Numbered from the stretch's first letter, positions 1 through 8,321 are shown. The stretch: DNA of 64,000 nt from Jannaschia pagri (GCF_019655435.1 NZ_BPFH01000001.1:744001-808000); one strand, 5' to 3'. Numbers and translations: made by a program. Notes: generated by a model not told the origin, from the letters alone.

Positions 1-31
1 CATCCAGCGGATCCGCGTGATGATCTTTCAT
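1..31 (-). CDS. 5' tip of an unidentified protein gene (truncated by window edge)
   Basis: Only the first ten codons are visible (M-K-D-H-H-A-D-P-L-D) before the window ends. The start is supported by a good Shine-Dalgarno sequence, GGAGGTG, five bases upstream of the ATG on the minus strand. The gene points away from the tRNA gene. Too little is present to assign a family. Confidence 0.5.
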   Translation of the reverse strand, partial: MKDHHADPLD

Positions 32-95
32 GGGACACCTCCGAAGTCGCGACGGTGCCACGACATCCTGGGGAAGAAAAGCGGCCAAAACGCGC

Positions 96-124
96 TTGAC
101 GCCCCCCCGCGCGTTCCGTATCCC
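96..124 (+). promoter_or_regulatory. Probable sigma-70 promoter of the tRNA-Met gene
   Basis: A TTGACG -35 box (96-101) and a TATCCC -10 box (119-124) are separated by 17 bp. This places transcription start just before the tRNA 5' end at 135. The match is by eye; no transcript data. Confidence 0.6.
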
Positions 125-134
125 GCGCGCCAGT

Positions 135-211
135 GGCGGTATAGCTCAGTTGGTTAGAGCAGAGGAATCATAATCCTTGTGTCCGGGGTTCGAGTCCCTG
201 TACCGCCACCA
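135..211 (+). tRNA. tRNA-Met (anticodon CAU)
   Basis: A complete 77-nt cloverleaf can be drawn. The acceptor arm GGCGGTA pairs with TACCGCC, the D arm contains GCTCAGTTGGTTAGAGC, the anticodon CAU lies in the loop of the GAGGAATCATAATCCTTG region, and the T loop is GGTTCGAGTCC. The discriminator A and CCA are encoded (208-211). CAU could also be an Ile tRNA whose C34 is modified to lysidine. The acceptor and T-arm sequence resembles alphaproteobacterial elongator Met tRNA, which is preferred. It lacks the unpaired first base typical of initiator tRNA. Confidence 0.93.
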
Positions 212-344
212 ATCACCCAAGCGATGTGAAACGGCGACCGTGAGGGCGTGAGGGCGTGAGAGCCCCTGACGCCGGGTGCCCAATCAAGCAATTGAAATGT
301 CCCCATTCTGACGGGATCGGGAGGGGGCGGAGCCCATAGCGGGC

Positions 345-818
345 GTGGTCTGGCTGAGCGGTCGGCGGTGGTCTGCGATTGTACCCCATCTTCCGACAAA
401 CCAACCGGGCACGCGTCGGGCGGCCGACCGTCGGGCTATCCCCGGCATCGTGCACGTTCCACGGTTTGGCTGCCCCTGGCGTGACTGTCCGGCGGTCTAC
501 GGGCGCTGGAGCCGCTGCTCCCGGCGCAGCATTTGGAAGCACCTGTTCGCGGCGCCACGCGAGATCGCTCTGGGTGCGGCGCATGTCATCGACAGCGCCT
601 TCGTGAAGGTCGCGCGCTCTGCCACTGGGTCCAAAGGGGAGGCGAGGCACGCCATCGCGCGCGCGGGGACCCACGACGAAGGTCCACCTGATCGTGGCCA
701 CAGAACCATCGAACGCGCCATGAATCGCCTCAGGGACTGGCGCCGCGTCCGGACCCGCTACGACCAAGGCGCTGACACCTGCAGGTCGGTCGTTCACCTC
801 GCTGATGCCATCACATGA
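345..818 (+). pseudogene. IS5-family transposase remnant (internally deleted)
   Basis: The 157-residue frame (GTG at 345) is recognisably an IS5-type DDE transposase. It carries the N-terminal helix-turn-helix region (IVPHLPTNQPG, DRRAIPGIVHV, CPWRDCPAVYG), the first catalytic-Asp region (HVIDSAFVKVARSATGSKG) and the C-terminal end (TIERAMNRLRDWRRVRTRYD). Intact relatives are roughly 250 residues or longer. Here the stretch after VYG is shortened and the segment with the second catalytic Asp is missing, so the protein should be inactive although no stop codon interrupts it. Terminal inverted repeats and target duplications could not be identified. It starts about 130 bp downstream of the tRNA-Met gene. 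I infer an old, decaying insertion. Confidence 0.8.
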
Positions 819-840
819 CGATACTGAACGATTGCCGAGC

Positions 841-2244
841 TTAAGGCTCTCCGAGGGACGGAACGCCGTCGCGCAGGCGGTCGAGGTAAGTTGTCGTCCA
901 CCACGCAATGTCCTGTTCGAACACACCGCGCATGAGCGCGCCATGGCGCGACATGCGCTCCTCCAACGGCATGGTCAGCGCCGCGGCGATCGTTTCGGCA
1001 AAGCTGGTCTCATCAAAGGGATTTACCAGCAGAGCCGCCTCCATTTGTTCGGCGGCCCCCGCGAAATGCGACAAGATCAAAACCCCCGGATCATTTGGGT
1101 CTTGGGCTGCCACAAACTCTTTCGCCACAAGGTTCATCCCATCCGCCAAAGGGGTCACCAAGGCTACATCCGCCCGTCGATACAGCGCGGCGATGTGTTC
1201 GCGGTCGATATGGCGGCGCACGTAACGAATGGGGGTCCAATCCAGATCGGCATGGGCGCCGTTGATGGACCCTGCCGCGCGCTCCAACTCTTCTCGGATG
1301 TCCTGGTAGGCGGCTACGTCTTCGCGGGAGACCGGCGCGATTTGCAGGAACGTCGGGCGCGGCGCATCCTCGTCGCGGCCTGCGAGGAACGTCCCGAATG
1401 CCTGGAACCGATGGACAAGGCCCTTGGAATAGTCGAGCCGGTCCACACCGATCAAAAGGGGCGCCTTGGGGGCAAGTTGCAGTTCAGGGGTCGGGACAGC
1501 AGCCGCCGTTTCGGCAAAGCCCTCGGCGTCGATCCCGATGGGAAAGCTCAGCACCGAGAACACGCGCCCCTCGAGACCCCAGGTGCCTTCCTTCAGAACT
1601 TGGGCACGCTCATCCTGGCGCAGGACATCGAAGGCCGCGGCCACGTCACGTTGGGCTTGAAGACCGACGATGTCATGGGCGGCCAGCCACGTCGGAAACT
1701 GCGCCGCCTCCGGCAGGGCCAAGATGTCCGTCACATTGGGGAACGGAATATGCAGGAACAGACCAATCCGAGCCTCCACCCCGAGGGCCCGCAGTTCCGC
1801 TGCGACCATCAGAAAATGATAGTCGTGGATCCAGATAACATCGTCGGGGCGCAGGATCGCCGCGATAGACCTGGCGACGCGCGCGTTGACGGCGGCGTAG
1901 GCCTCGAAATCCTCTGCGTTGATTTCCAACAGGTCCGACCGGTGGTGGAACAGCGGCCATAACACCGAATTGGAATAGCCCAGGTAGAAGCCTTTGTGCT
2001 CGGTCTCGGTCAGATCGAAAGTGAAGCGGGTATAGGCGTCAGACCCGATTTCCGTCAGCCCGTCTTGGGCCTGTTCACTGGGGTCGCCGGCCCCGATCCA
2101 CAGGCCACCCGCGTTGGTCAGCGCCTCATGCAGGGCGAAGACAAGACCCCCGGCGGGCACGTCGCCCTTTGGGATGCGATTGGACAAGACGATCAGGCGC
2201 CCCGTGGACTCTTCGGGCGCGGGCAAAGGATGACCGTCAGGCAA
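841..2244 (-). CDS. otsA: Trehalose-6-phosphate synthase (OtsA)
   Basis: A GT20-family glycosyltransferase that joins UDP-glucose and glucose-6-phosphate into trehalose-6-phosphate in the cytoplasm. Family motifs seen are LIVLSNRIP near the N-terminus, the central HDYHFLMVAAELR segment, GVDRLDYSKGL and the C-terminal PLADGMNLVAKEF nucleotide-sugar site. I chose a TTG start at 2244: it follows GGGAG at good spacing and overlaps the otsB stop by eight bases (TTGCCTGA), giving 467 residues, the usual OtsA length. The frame stays open further upstream, but that part lies inside otsB and looks unlike OtsA. It is the last gene of galU-otsB-otsA. The TTG start and overlap suggest translation coupled to otsB and relatively low expression. 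Confidence 0.93.
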   Translation of the reverse strand: MPDGHPLPAPEESTGRLIVLSNRIPKGDVPAGGLVFALHEALTNAGGLWIGAGDPSEQAQDGLTEIGSDAYTRFTFDLTETEHKGFYLGYSNSVLWPLFHHRSDLLEINAEDFEAYAAVNARVARSIAAILRPDDVIWIHDYHFLMVAAELRALGVEARIGLFLHIPFPNVTDILALPEAAQFPTWLAAHDIVGLQAQRDVAAAFDVLRQDERAQVLKEGTWGLEGRVFSVLSFPIGIDAEGFAETAAAVPTPELQLAPKAPLLIGVDRLDYSKGLVHRFQAFGTFLAGRDEDAPRPTFLQIAPVSREDVAAYQDIREELERAAGSINGAHADLDWTPIRYVRRHIDREHIAALYRRADVALVTPLADGMNLVAKEFVAAQDPNDPGVLILSHFAGAAEQMEAALLVNPFDETSFAETIAAALTMPLEERMSRHGALMRGVFEQDIAWWTTTYLDRLRDGVPSLGEP

Positions 2245-3016
2245 GCCAAGCTCCCAACCTATCCAGGAGGGCCTGGGGTGAGGGCAAGCGGTGGGCTGCG
2301 ACGGTGTCGGCCTCTCCCACTTTGATGGCCGCGCCGCCTTGATCCGCGGCCCAGGCCAGCGCCGGTTCATCGGTCAAATCATCGCCCGCATAGACCGGCG
2401 TTGTCCCGGCAAACGGCGCTGTGTCGAACAGATCCGCCAGGGCGATGTCCTTGCCGACGCTGTCGGGCTTGATTTCATAGGCACAAAGCGCCGGTTGCAG
2501 GCGGAACCCGTCTGCTGCCGCTGCAATACTGTCCATGAAGCGGAGCGCCAGGGCGCCCTGCTCCTGCGCTTGACGGTAATGTAGAACGACGCCCGTCGGC
2601 TTCGTCTCGACCAAGAACGCGGGGTGGAGCGAGGCGAAATCCGTCACCATGCGCTGCAAGACGTCGATGCGATCCGCGTCGAACTCCCGGGCCTGGGTGG
2701 TCTCGCCCGCGATCCGCCGTTCCGCCCCGTGGGAGCCGATCAGGGGACCGTCGAAGTCGGGCAAGAACGCCTCCAACTGCGCCACGGATCGACCGGATAC
2801 GATGGCCACACGACCGGCCAACCGCTTCTGCGCCATTTCCAAAAACGCGGGCACCAAAGGCGGAACGACCACCCCATCGGGGCGGTCGGCGATATCTACC
2901 AGCGTTCCGTCAAAATCCAGGAACAAAGACGCGGTGTCTGGCGGCGGCAGCGGCAAATCGTAGTCTGCGCGGGGCCTGTCGCCCTCCATAAAACCCATCA
3001 TCTGGTAGTATAGCAT
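2237..3016 (-). CDS. otsB: Trehalose-6-phosphate phosphatase (OtsB)
   Basis: A HAD-superfamily phosphatase that removes phosphate from trehalose-6-phosphate to give trehalose, a compatible solute. Motif I is FLDFDGTLVD (nucleophile and acid/base aspartates), the substrate-side motif GSHGAE is present, and the C-terminal Mg-binding motif reads YAGDDLTDEPAL. Its 259 residues match the family. Several in-frame ATGs lie near the start (codons 1, 6, 7 and 10). The first follows GGGAGGG and was kept. It sits 20 bp after galU and overlaps otsA. Confidence 0.93.
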   Translation of the reverse strand: MLYYQMMGFMEGDRPRADYDLPLPPPDTASLFLDFDGTLVDIADRPDGVVVPPLVPAFLEMAQKRLAGRVAIVSGRSVAQLEAFLPDFDGPLIGSHGAERRIAGETTQAREFDADRIDVLQRMVTDFASLHPAFLVETKPTGVVLHYRQAQEQGALALRFMDSIAAAADGFRLQPALCAYEIKPDSVGKDIALADLFDTAPFAGTTPVYAGDDLTDEPALAWAADQGGAAIKVGEADTVAAHRLPSPQALLDRLGAWLA

Positions 3017-3036
3017 CCTCGATACCCTCCCGGGCG

Positions 3037-3885
3037 TTACTCCGCCGCGACGTGCAGATGCGTGCGCTTGCGGGCCCGTTGGACAGCCAAGGTCGCCTCG
3101 ACCAGTCCATCGCGACAGCCGCAGTCGAACCGCGTGGCCGAGAACCGGAAGGCGTGAATCCCGCCCATGGCGGCAATCGCGTCTGTCAATTGGATCTCTC
3201 CACCCGCCCCACGGCCTGTCTTGCGCAACACATCAAATACGCTCTCATCGAGGATGTAGCGCCCCACCGCAGCCAGTCGAGACGGCGCGGCATCGGCGGC
3301 GGGCTTTTCCACAAAGCGGCGGGCCGGAAGCGTTGCCCCAGGACGGCTTTCGTCGCAGTCGAAGATACCGTAGCGGGACACATTCTCCGCCGGGACCTGC
3401 TGGGCCGCGACGAGGCTGCGCATGGTGGCAGGATCGTAGGCCTCGGTCATTTCAGCGAGACAGGGCGCCCCCAGCATCAAGTCATCGGGCAGGATGACAC
3501 CGACCGGACCATCGCCTGCCACATCCGCACCGCACAAAACGGCGTGACCCAACCCCAATTGCTCGGTCTGCATGACAATGTGTAGGTCTACGTCGGACGG
3601 CAACCGGCTGGCTTGCACGGCACGCAGCAAATCGTCTTTGCCCTTCGCGGCCAGCTTCTGTTCAAGGCCAGGATCGGGGCGCAGGTATTCGGCCAGCGCG
3701 GGCTTGGACGGATGCGAAACGAGAACAATGCGTTTCGCACCTGCAGCAAGGGCTTCATCCAGGGCGAACTGCAGCAAGGGTGTATCGTAAACGGGCAGTA
3801 GTTCTTTCGGTGTAACCTTCGTCGCGGGGAGCATGCGCGTGCCCAGCCCAGCGACGGGAAATATAACAGTTTCAAGACAATTCAT
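3037..3885 (-). CDS. galU: UTP-glucose-1-phosphate uridylyltransferase (GalU)
   Basis: Makes UDP-glucose from UTP and glucose-1-phosphate. The nucleotidyltransferase signature GLGTRMLPATKVTPKELLPV sits close to the N-terminus, followed by the expected LQFALDEAL segment. The ATG at 3885 follows AGGAG with 8-base spacing and gives 282 residues; an upstream extension of the frame has no family similarity. As first gene of galU-otsB-otsA, it supplies the glucosyl donor that OtsA uses. Whether it is the only GalU in the cell, also serving exopolysaccharide, cannot be told here. The 167 bp upstream (3886-4052) must hold the operon promoter, but no clear -35/-10 pair was recognised. Confidence 0.93.
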   Translation of the reverse strand: MNCLETVIFPVAGLGTRMLPATKVTPKELLPVYDTPLLQFALDEALAAGAKRIVLVSHPSKPALAEYLRPDPGLEQKLAAKGKDDLLRAVQASRLPSDVDLHIVMQTEQLGLGHAVLCGADVAGDGPVGVILPDDLMLGAPCLAEMTEAYDPATMRSLVAAQQVPAENVSRYGIFDCDESRPGATLPARRFVEKPAADAAPSRLAAVGRYILDESVFDVLRKTGRGAGGEIQLTDAIAAMGGIHAFRFSATRFDCGCRDGLVEATLAVQRARKRTHLHVAAE

Positions 3886-4052
3886 GGAGCAGCTCCTGCG
3901 GTTCGTTCCCCCGAACGGCGGCTTGTGACGCCACGGGAAGCCAAGCCATGTGTCCGGATTCGGTTCCAGCCATTTATGGCAAAATTCTGCAGAGCAGCAA
4001 AAAACCGCCATCTAGGGCAAGCGCCTGCTGCGCCGCAGCAAACATATGCCCA

Positions 4053-5453
4053 TTAATTGAGCATCTGACGAACTTTTGTGAGATCCTGGACGAAAAGCTC
4101 CGTTTGTTCCAAGCGGTGACCCGCATCGGGCAGGCGCAACAGATAGCTTGGGTGAAAGGTCACGAAGACGGCACGCCCGTCTCGGGTCTGCTCCAGGTGC
4201 CCGCGGCGCGAGGTGATGCCTTTACCAGAGCCGGTCACCGCATGGAGCGCCGTGGCGCCCATGGCGACGATCACCTGCGGGTCGAGCAAGGCAATCTCTT
4301 GGTTGAGCCAAGGCTTGCAGGCCCGGATCTCGGACAGACCGGGACGTTGGTGGATTCGACGCTTTCCCCGCGCCACGAATTTGAAGTGCTTCACGGCATT
4401 GGTGACGTAGAACTGACCCCGATCTAGCCCCGCACGTGCGGCGACCTCATCGAAAAGCTGACCCGCAGGCCCCACAAAGGGACGCCCTGCCAAATCCTCC
4501 CGATCGCCCGGCTGCTCGCCCACGATCATTATGCGAGCGTCCTGTGGCCCCTCGCCAAAGACGGTCTGGGTCGCTTGACCGTGTAAAGGGCACGCGGTGC
4601 AGGACGCGGCGGCCGCGCGCGTGGCATCCAGCGTTCCGTCCGGTGCGGGGTGGGCATCGGGGGCAGCCTGCTTCTCCAACACGGGACGCGCGGGATTGGG
4701 TGTGGCGGCCTGCATGACCGTCACTTGCGCCCGAGCCCCGGCGATCAGAGAGGGAATGACCCGCGCCTCAGGGAGATTGCGCCAGTATTTCTTGGGCATC
4801 TCGGCGGTCATGGCATCGACCTTGAGACGGGCTGGATTGAAGATGTTGCTGTAGTAGGTCGTCCAGAGTTCCTCCAAGGGGTCCCCATCCTCGGGGCGCG
4901 TGGCCGAGACGGCCCGTTGGCTCAGCTGTCCGCCCACATAAGCGGTGGTCACCTCGGGGGTGACAATCGTCCAGTCCATGTCGCCGAAGCGGTTCACGAA
5001 GAAATCCGCAACGGCCTCTTCTATGCGGTGGGTCGGCTCAAACCAGGCGACGAAGCGGCGCCGGTCGGTCTGATCCCCCGCCTCCCGGAAGCGAACGAAG
5101 GCATGCATTTTGTGCAGATCTCGGCGGATATCCTTGGCGATGCGTTCGGCCGCCGCCACATCCGGGTCGGCCCGGTGACTCAGCAAGCCGCGGGTGCCTT
5201 GCAACCGATGCAGCAACGCGTGGGCCAGCGCAAATCCCCGGCCCGTTCTTTCCGCGCAGAGCAGACGCGTTAGGTCAGTAAAGACCTTGGGCACGGTGAG
5301 GTCCGACGGCGGCGGTAGAGGCGTGTCAAACAGCGGGCTGGGCGCATCGGGCCAGCCCCAGTCCACCTCAGACGGCGCCACATGGACCAATCGCCGGGCC
5401 GCATCACGCCAAGCCGCCCGGGTGCCCAGACGTGGCAGGCGAGGCGCAAACAT
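4053..5453 (-). CDS. DUF4130 domain fused to UdgX-type uracil-DNA glycosylase
   Basis: A two-domain DNA-repair protein of the TIGR03915 type. Residues about 1-230 form the DUF4130-like domain (AWRDAARRL near the start; FNPARLKVDAMTAEMPKKYW at its end). Residues about 280-466 form a UdgX-family uracil-DNA glycosylase: CTACPL (C285, C288) and RACKPW for the Fe-S cluster, the water-activating-loop region GEQPGDRED (312-320), the R-loop KRRIHQRP with H368, and HPSYLLR near the end. In studied UdgX proteins the R-loop His attacks the abasic sugar and stays covalently bound to DNA. It lies 76 bp after the radical-SAM gene, on the same strand. The ATG at 5453 was chosen because family similarity begins there. 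Its ribosome site is weak, and GTG codons at 5480 and 5513 are alternatives. Confidence 0.88.
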   Translation of the reverse strand: MFAPRLPRLGTRAAWRDAARRLVHVAPSEVDWGWPDAPSPLFDTPLPPPSDLTVPKVFTDLTRLLCAERTGRGFALAHALLHRLQGTRGLLSHRADPDVAAAERIAKDIRRDLHKMHAFVRFREAGDQTDRRRFVAWFEPTHRIEEAVADFFVNRFGDMDWTIVTPEVTTAYVGGQLSQRAVSATRPEDGDPLEELWTTYYSNIFNPARLKVDAMTAEMPKKYWRNLPEARVIPSLIAGARAQVTVMQAATPNPARPVLEKQAAPDAHPAPDGTLDATRAAAASCTACPLHGQATQTVFGEGPQDARIMIVGEQPGDREDLAGRPFVGPAGQLFDEVAARAGLDRGQFYVTNAVKHFKFVARGKRRIHQRPGLSEIRACKPWLNQEIALLDPQVIVAMGATALHAVTGSGKGITSRRGHLEQTRDGRAVFVTFHPSYLLRLPDAGHRLEQTELFVQDLTKVRQMLN

Positions 5454-5467
5454 CAGCGGCCAGCGCC

Positions 5468-5487
5468 GCCTGCGGTGCACCGCAGGC
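5468..5487. repeat. Perfect 20-bp palindrome upstream of the UdgX gene
   Basis: GCCTGCGGTGCACCGCAGGC is identical to its reverse complement. It forms one of two adjacent inverted repeats between the radical-SAM stop codon and the UdgX start. The half-sequence CACCGCAG occurs a third time at 5511-5518. It may be a regulator site or a cruciform/hairpin acting as attenuator or partial terminator. Confidence 0.8.
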
Positions 5488-5489
5488 CC

Positions 5490-5509
5490 GCCTCGGAGAC
5501 CTCCGAGGC
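5490..5509. repeat. Second inverted repeat (8-bp stem, 4-base loop) before the UdgX gene
   Basis: GCCTCGGA and TCCGAGGC flank GACC. It starts two bases after the 5468-5487 palindrome, so a transcript would carry two GC-rich stem-loops in tandem. No T-run follows on either strand, so it is not a standard intrinsic terminator. Confidence 0.75.
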
Positions 5510-5529
5510 CCACCGCAGCGGCAACCGTA

Positions 5530-6759
5530 TCAAAACAGCTCCATTTGCTTGGGCTTGACGAACCGGGCGCGCAGATCCTCCTGATCGAGGGTGCCGCCCG
5601 GATGGTGATCGCGCGTGACGATGAATGGCCGTGCGGCCTTCACCCGACCGCCCATGCGGCGAATATCCTCCAACCCGACGGCACCGGAGCGGCGCGCCTT
5701 GAGGATCCGATCCACGATCTTGGTCCCAAAGCCAGGGACCCGCAGTAACAACGCCTTCTCCGCACGGTTCACATCCACGGGAAAACGCTCGCGATTGGCC
5801 AAGGCCCAGGCCAGTTTCGGATCGACGTCCAGATCCAGCATCCCCCCATCGTCCCGGGTCACGATCTCGTCGAGGGAAAAGTCGTAGAACCGCAGAAGCC
5901 AGTCCGCCTGATACAGCCTATGTTCCCGCATCAAGGGCGGGTCGACGAGCGGCAGCACCGCGCTGCTGTCCGGGATCGGCGAAAAGGCGGAGTAATACAC
6001 CCGCTTCAATCCGTAGGACCCATAGAGCCGTGTGGAATTGCCCAGGATGGTCGCGTCATTGGCATCATCCGCCCCGACGATCATCTGGGTCGATTGGCCT
6101 GCGGGGGCGAACTTGCCCCGCCGCCGACCGGTAAAGCTCCGCTCACCGTAGTCTTCCTTGGTCAGGCGCACCTTGCCCATGGCTTGGCGAATACCCGCAG
6201 GGTCCTTTTCCGGCGCATAGGCTTTGACGCTCGCATCCGTCGGCAACTCGATGTTGATCGAAAGGCGGTCGGCGACGAGGCCAGCGCGCTCGATCAACTC
6301 GGGGCTGGCCTCGGGGATGGTTTTCAGATGGATGTAGCCGCGAAAGCCGCCTTCGCGCAGCTTCTCTGCGATGCGAACCATCTCCTCCATGGTGTAATCG
6401 GAGGATTTGATAATCCCTGACGACAGGAATAGACCCTCGATGTAATTCCGGCGGTAGAACTCCGACGTTAGCCAGACGACCTCCTCGACCGTAAAGCGCG
6501 CGCGGGGCACGTTGGACGACACCCGGTTCACACAATAGGCGCAGTCGTAGACGCAGTAGTTCGTCATCAGGATCTTGAGTAGGCTGATGCAGCGCCCGTC
6601 GGGCGCATAGGCATGGCAAATGCCCGACCCGGTGGTCGACCCAAGCCCTTTGCCGTCGCGCGATCCCCGCTTGGACGTGCCCGAAGACGCGCAGCTGGCG
6701 TCGTACTTGGCGGCATCTGACAGAAGCGCCAGCTTATCCTGAATCGTCATCTTTCCCAT
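5530..6759 (-). CDS. Radical SAM DNA modification/repair protein (TIGR03916 type) with C-terminal HhH
   Basis: A 409-residue radical-SAM enzyme. The cluster motif is C69-x3-C73-x2-C76 in LLKILMTNYCVYDCAYC, preceded by the family-typical AAKYDASCASSG segment. The rest of the SAM barrel follows, and near residues 340-362 a helix-hairpin-helix DNA-binding motif is visible (LLRVPGFGTKIVDRILKARR). This family is known from genome context to sit beside the DUF4130-UdgX protein, as it does here. The reaction is not established; repair or processing of a modified base is the standing guess. Translation may begin at codon 1 or at codon 4 (6750), where GGGAAAG gives a ribosome site of sorts. No sign of recent transfer. 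Confidence 0.9.
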   Translation of the reverse strand: MGKMTIQDKLALLSDAAKYDASCASSGTSKRGSRDGKGLGSTTGSGICHAYAPDGRCISLLKILMTNYCVYDCAYCVNRVSSNVPRARFTVEEVVWLTSEFYRRNYIEGLFLSSGIIKSSDYTMEEMVRIAEKLREGGFRGYIHLKTIPEASPELIERAGLVADRLSINIELPTDASVKAYAPEKDPAGIRQAMGKVRLTKEDYGERSFTGRRRGKFAPAGQSTQMIVGADDANDATILGNSTRLYGSYGLKRVYYSAFSPIPDSSAVLPLVDPPLMREHRLYQADWLLRFYDFSLDEIVTRDDGGMLDLDVDPKLAWALANRERFPVDVNRAEKALLLRVPGFGTKIVDRILKARRSGAVGLEDIRRMGGRVKAARPFIVTRDHHPGGTLDQEDLRARFVKPKQMELF

Positions 6760-6908
6760 AGGTTCGCATTATGTTCCGCAAGCGCGCCCTGGCAACCATC
6801 CCGAGACCACCTGCGGCGAAACGCCGTGGATGTTTTCGATAACACTGACCCCTTCCCCCCTGGCGCGCAGGGGGCTAGGACCAGGGAAACGGCGATGGAG
6901 GATTGGGT

Positions 6909-8312
6909 ATGGCGGACGCAGGCGGACAGGCGCGGATTGGATTGATCGGGCTGGGAACGATGGGGGCGGCGCTGGCGTCCAACATCGCGGAAAAAGGGTT
7001 CGACATCGCTGTCTTTAATCGCACCACGCAAGTCACGCGTGATTTTGCGGCCGGGGCCGGAGACTTGGGCACAAAGATCACCCCGACCGAAAGCCTCGAA
7101 GAGCTTGTCGCCGCCATCGCAACGCCCCGCGCCATCATCCTGATGGTACCCGCCGGCCAGGCAGTGGACGATCAGATCTACGCCTTGCGCCCGCTGCTGG
7201 ACGCCGAAGACCTGATCATCGACTGTGGCAATGCGCTGTTCTCCGACACTGACCGACGGGTTCATGACAATCGGGGGCCGTTCCTTGGGGTCGGCGTCTC
7301 CGGTGGGGAAGAGGGCGCCCGACATGGGCCGTCGATCATGGGTGGCGGCGCCCAGGAGCACTGGGACCGCGTGGCTGACATCATGACCGCCATTTCCGCC
7401 AAGCACGAGGACGACCCCTGCGCGGCGCTCATGGGACCAGGCGGTGCCGGGCACTTCGTCAAGATGGTCCACAACGGCATCGAATATGCCGACATGCAAA
7501 TGATCGCCGAGGTGTACGGCATCCTGCGAGACGGCCATGGCATGGCGCCAGAGGCCATTGGCGACGTGTTCGCGGCCTGGGATGCCGGACCGCTCCAATC
7601 CTACCTAATCGAGATTTCGGGCAAAGTGGCCAAAGCGCAGGACGTTGCCACCGGTGAGCCGCTGCTGTCGGTGATCGTCGATGCCGCTGGCCAGAAGGGC
7701 ACCGGGCGTTGGACCGCCATCGAGAGCCAGCATCGCCTCGCCCCCGTTCCAGCAATCGAAGCGGCGGTTGTCGCGCGCAACCTGTCGGCACGGCGGGAGG
7801 AACGGACGGAGGGCGAGCGTATCTTTGGCCCCGCGCCCCAGGCCCTGGACGGGCTGAGCCACGACACGTTGGAGCGGGCGCTGATTGCGGGCAAGGTGAT
7901 CTGCTACGCCCAGGGGTTCGAGATGCTGTCGGCCGCCATGCGCGACTTTGGCTGGGATTTGCCCATGGCCCGGATCGCACAGATTTGGCGCCAAGGCTGC
8001 ATCATCCGGTCGAGCATGCTGGACGATATGTCCTCCGCCCTGGCCGATGCGCCGGGCACCAACCTGATGTTCACTGACCACTTCGCGGCAATCATGCGCG
8101 ACAATCATCAGGCCCTCCGGGAGGTCGTGGCCCAAGCGGCTCTGAACGGCCATCCCCTTCCCGCGCTCTCATCCGGTCTGGCTTACTTCGACGCCATGCG
8201 CACGGCCCGTGGCACGGCGAACATGGTGCAGGGACAACGGGATTTCTTCGGTCTGCATGGGTTCGAGCATGTGAACGGCAAAACGGGTCAACACGGTCCC
8301 TGGGCCGGGTGA
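6909..8312 (+). CDS. gnd: 6-phosphogluconate dehydrogenase, decarboxylating
   Basis: Oxidises and decarboxylates 6-phosphogluconate to ribulose-5-phosphate with NADP in the pentose phosphate pathway. The Rossmann motif GLGTMGAALASNIAEKGF is at the N-terminus, SGGEEGARHGPSIM binds substrate, VKMVHNGIEYADMQ carries the catalytic Lys/Asn region, and the family signature IVDAAGQKGTGRW follows. The C-terminus ends in QRDFFGLHGFEHVN and a short tail. ATG 6909 follows GGAGG by about eight bases and gives 467 residues, normal for the long-form enzyme. It is divergent from the radical-SAM gene and followed by a double stem-loop. Confidence 0.95.
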   Translation: MADAGGQARIGLIGLGTMGAALASNIAEKGFDIAVFNRTTQVTRDFAAGAGDLGTKITPTESLEELVAAIATPRAIILMVPAGQAVDDQIYALRPLLDAEDLIIDCGNALFSDTDRRVHDNRGPFLGVGVSGGEEGARHGPSIMGGGAQEHWDRVADIMTAISAKHEDDPCAALMGPGGAGHFVKMVHNGIEYADMQMIAEVYGILRDGHGMAPEAIGDVFAAWDAGPLQSYLIEISGKVAKAQDVATGEPLLSVIVDAAGQKGTGRWTAIESQHRLAPVPAIEAAVVARNLSARREERTEGERIFGPAPQALDGLSHDTLERALIAGKVICYAQGFEMLSAAMRDFGWDLPMARIAQIWRQGCIIRSSMLDDMSSALADAPGTNLMFTDHFAAIMRDNHQALREVVAQAALNGHPLPALSSGLAYFDAMRTARGTANMVQGQRDFFGLHGFEHVNGKTGQHGPWAG

Positions 8313-8321
8313 CACGGGCAC

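Noticed and set aside
154-399. Open frame antisense to tRNA-Met, encoding a GTGTRTPDTRIMIPLL-like end
   Set aside because: The C-terminal part is simply the reverse-strand translation of the tRNA sequence, a well-known false protein call near alphaproteobacterial tRNAs.
213-944. Long minus-strand open frame over the IS5 remnant
   Set aside because: It is antisense to the recognisable transposase and runs into the tRNA and the otsA end; no protein family features.
805-1962. 385-codon plus-strand frame over otsA
   Set aside because: Mirror of a high-GC coding sequence; OtsA motifs are clear on the other strand.
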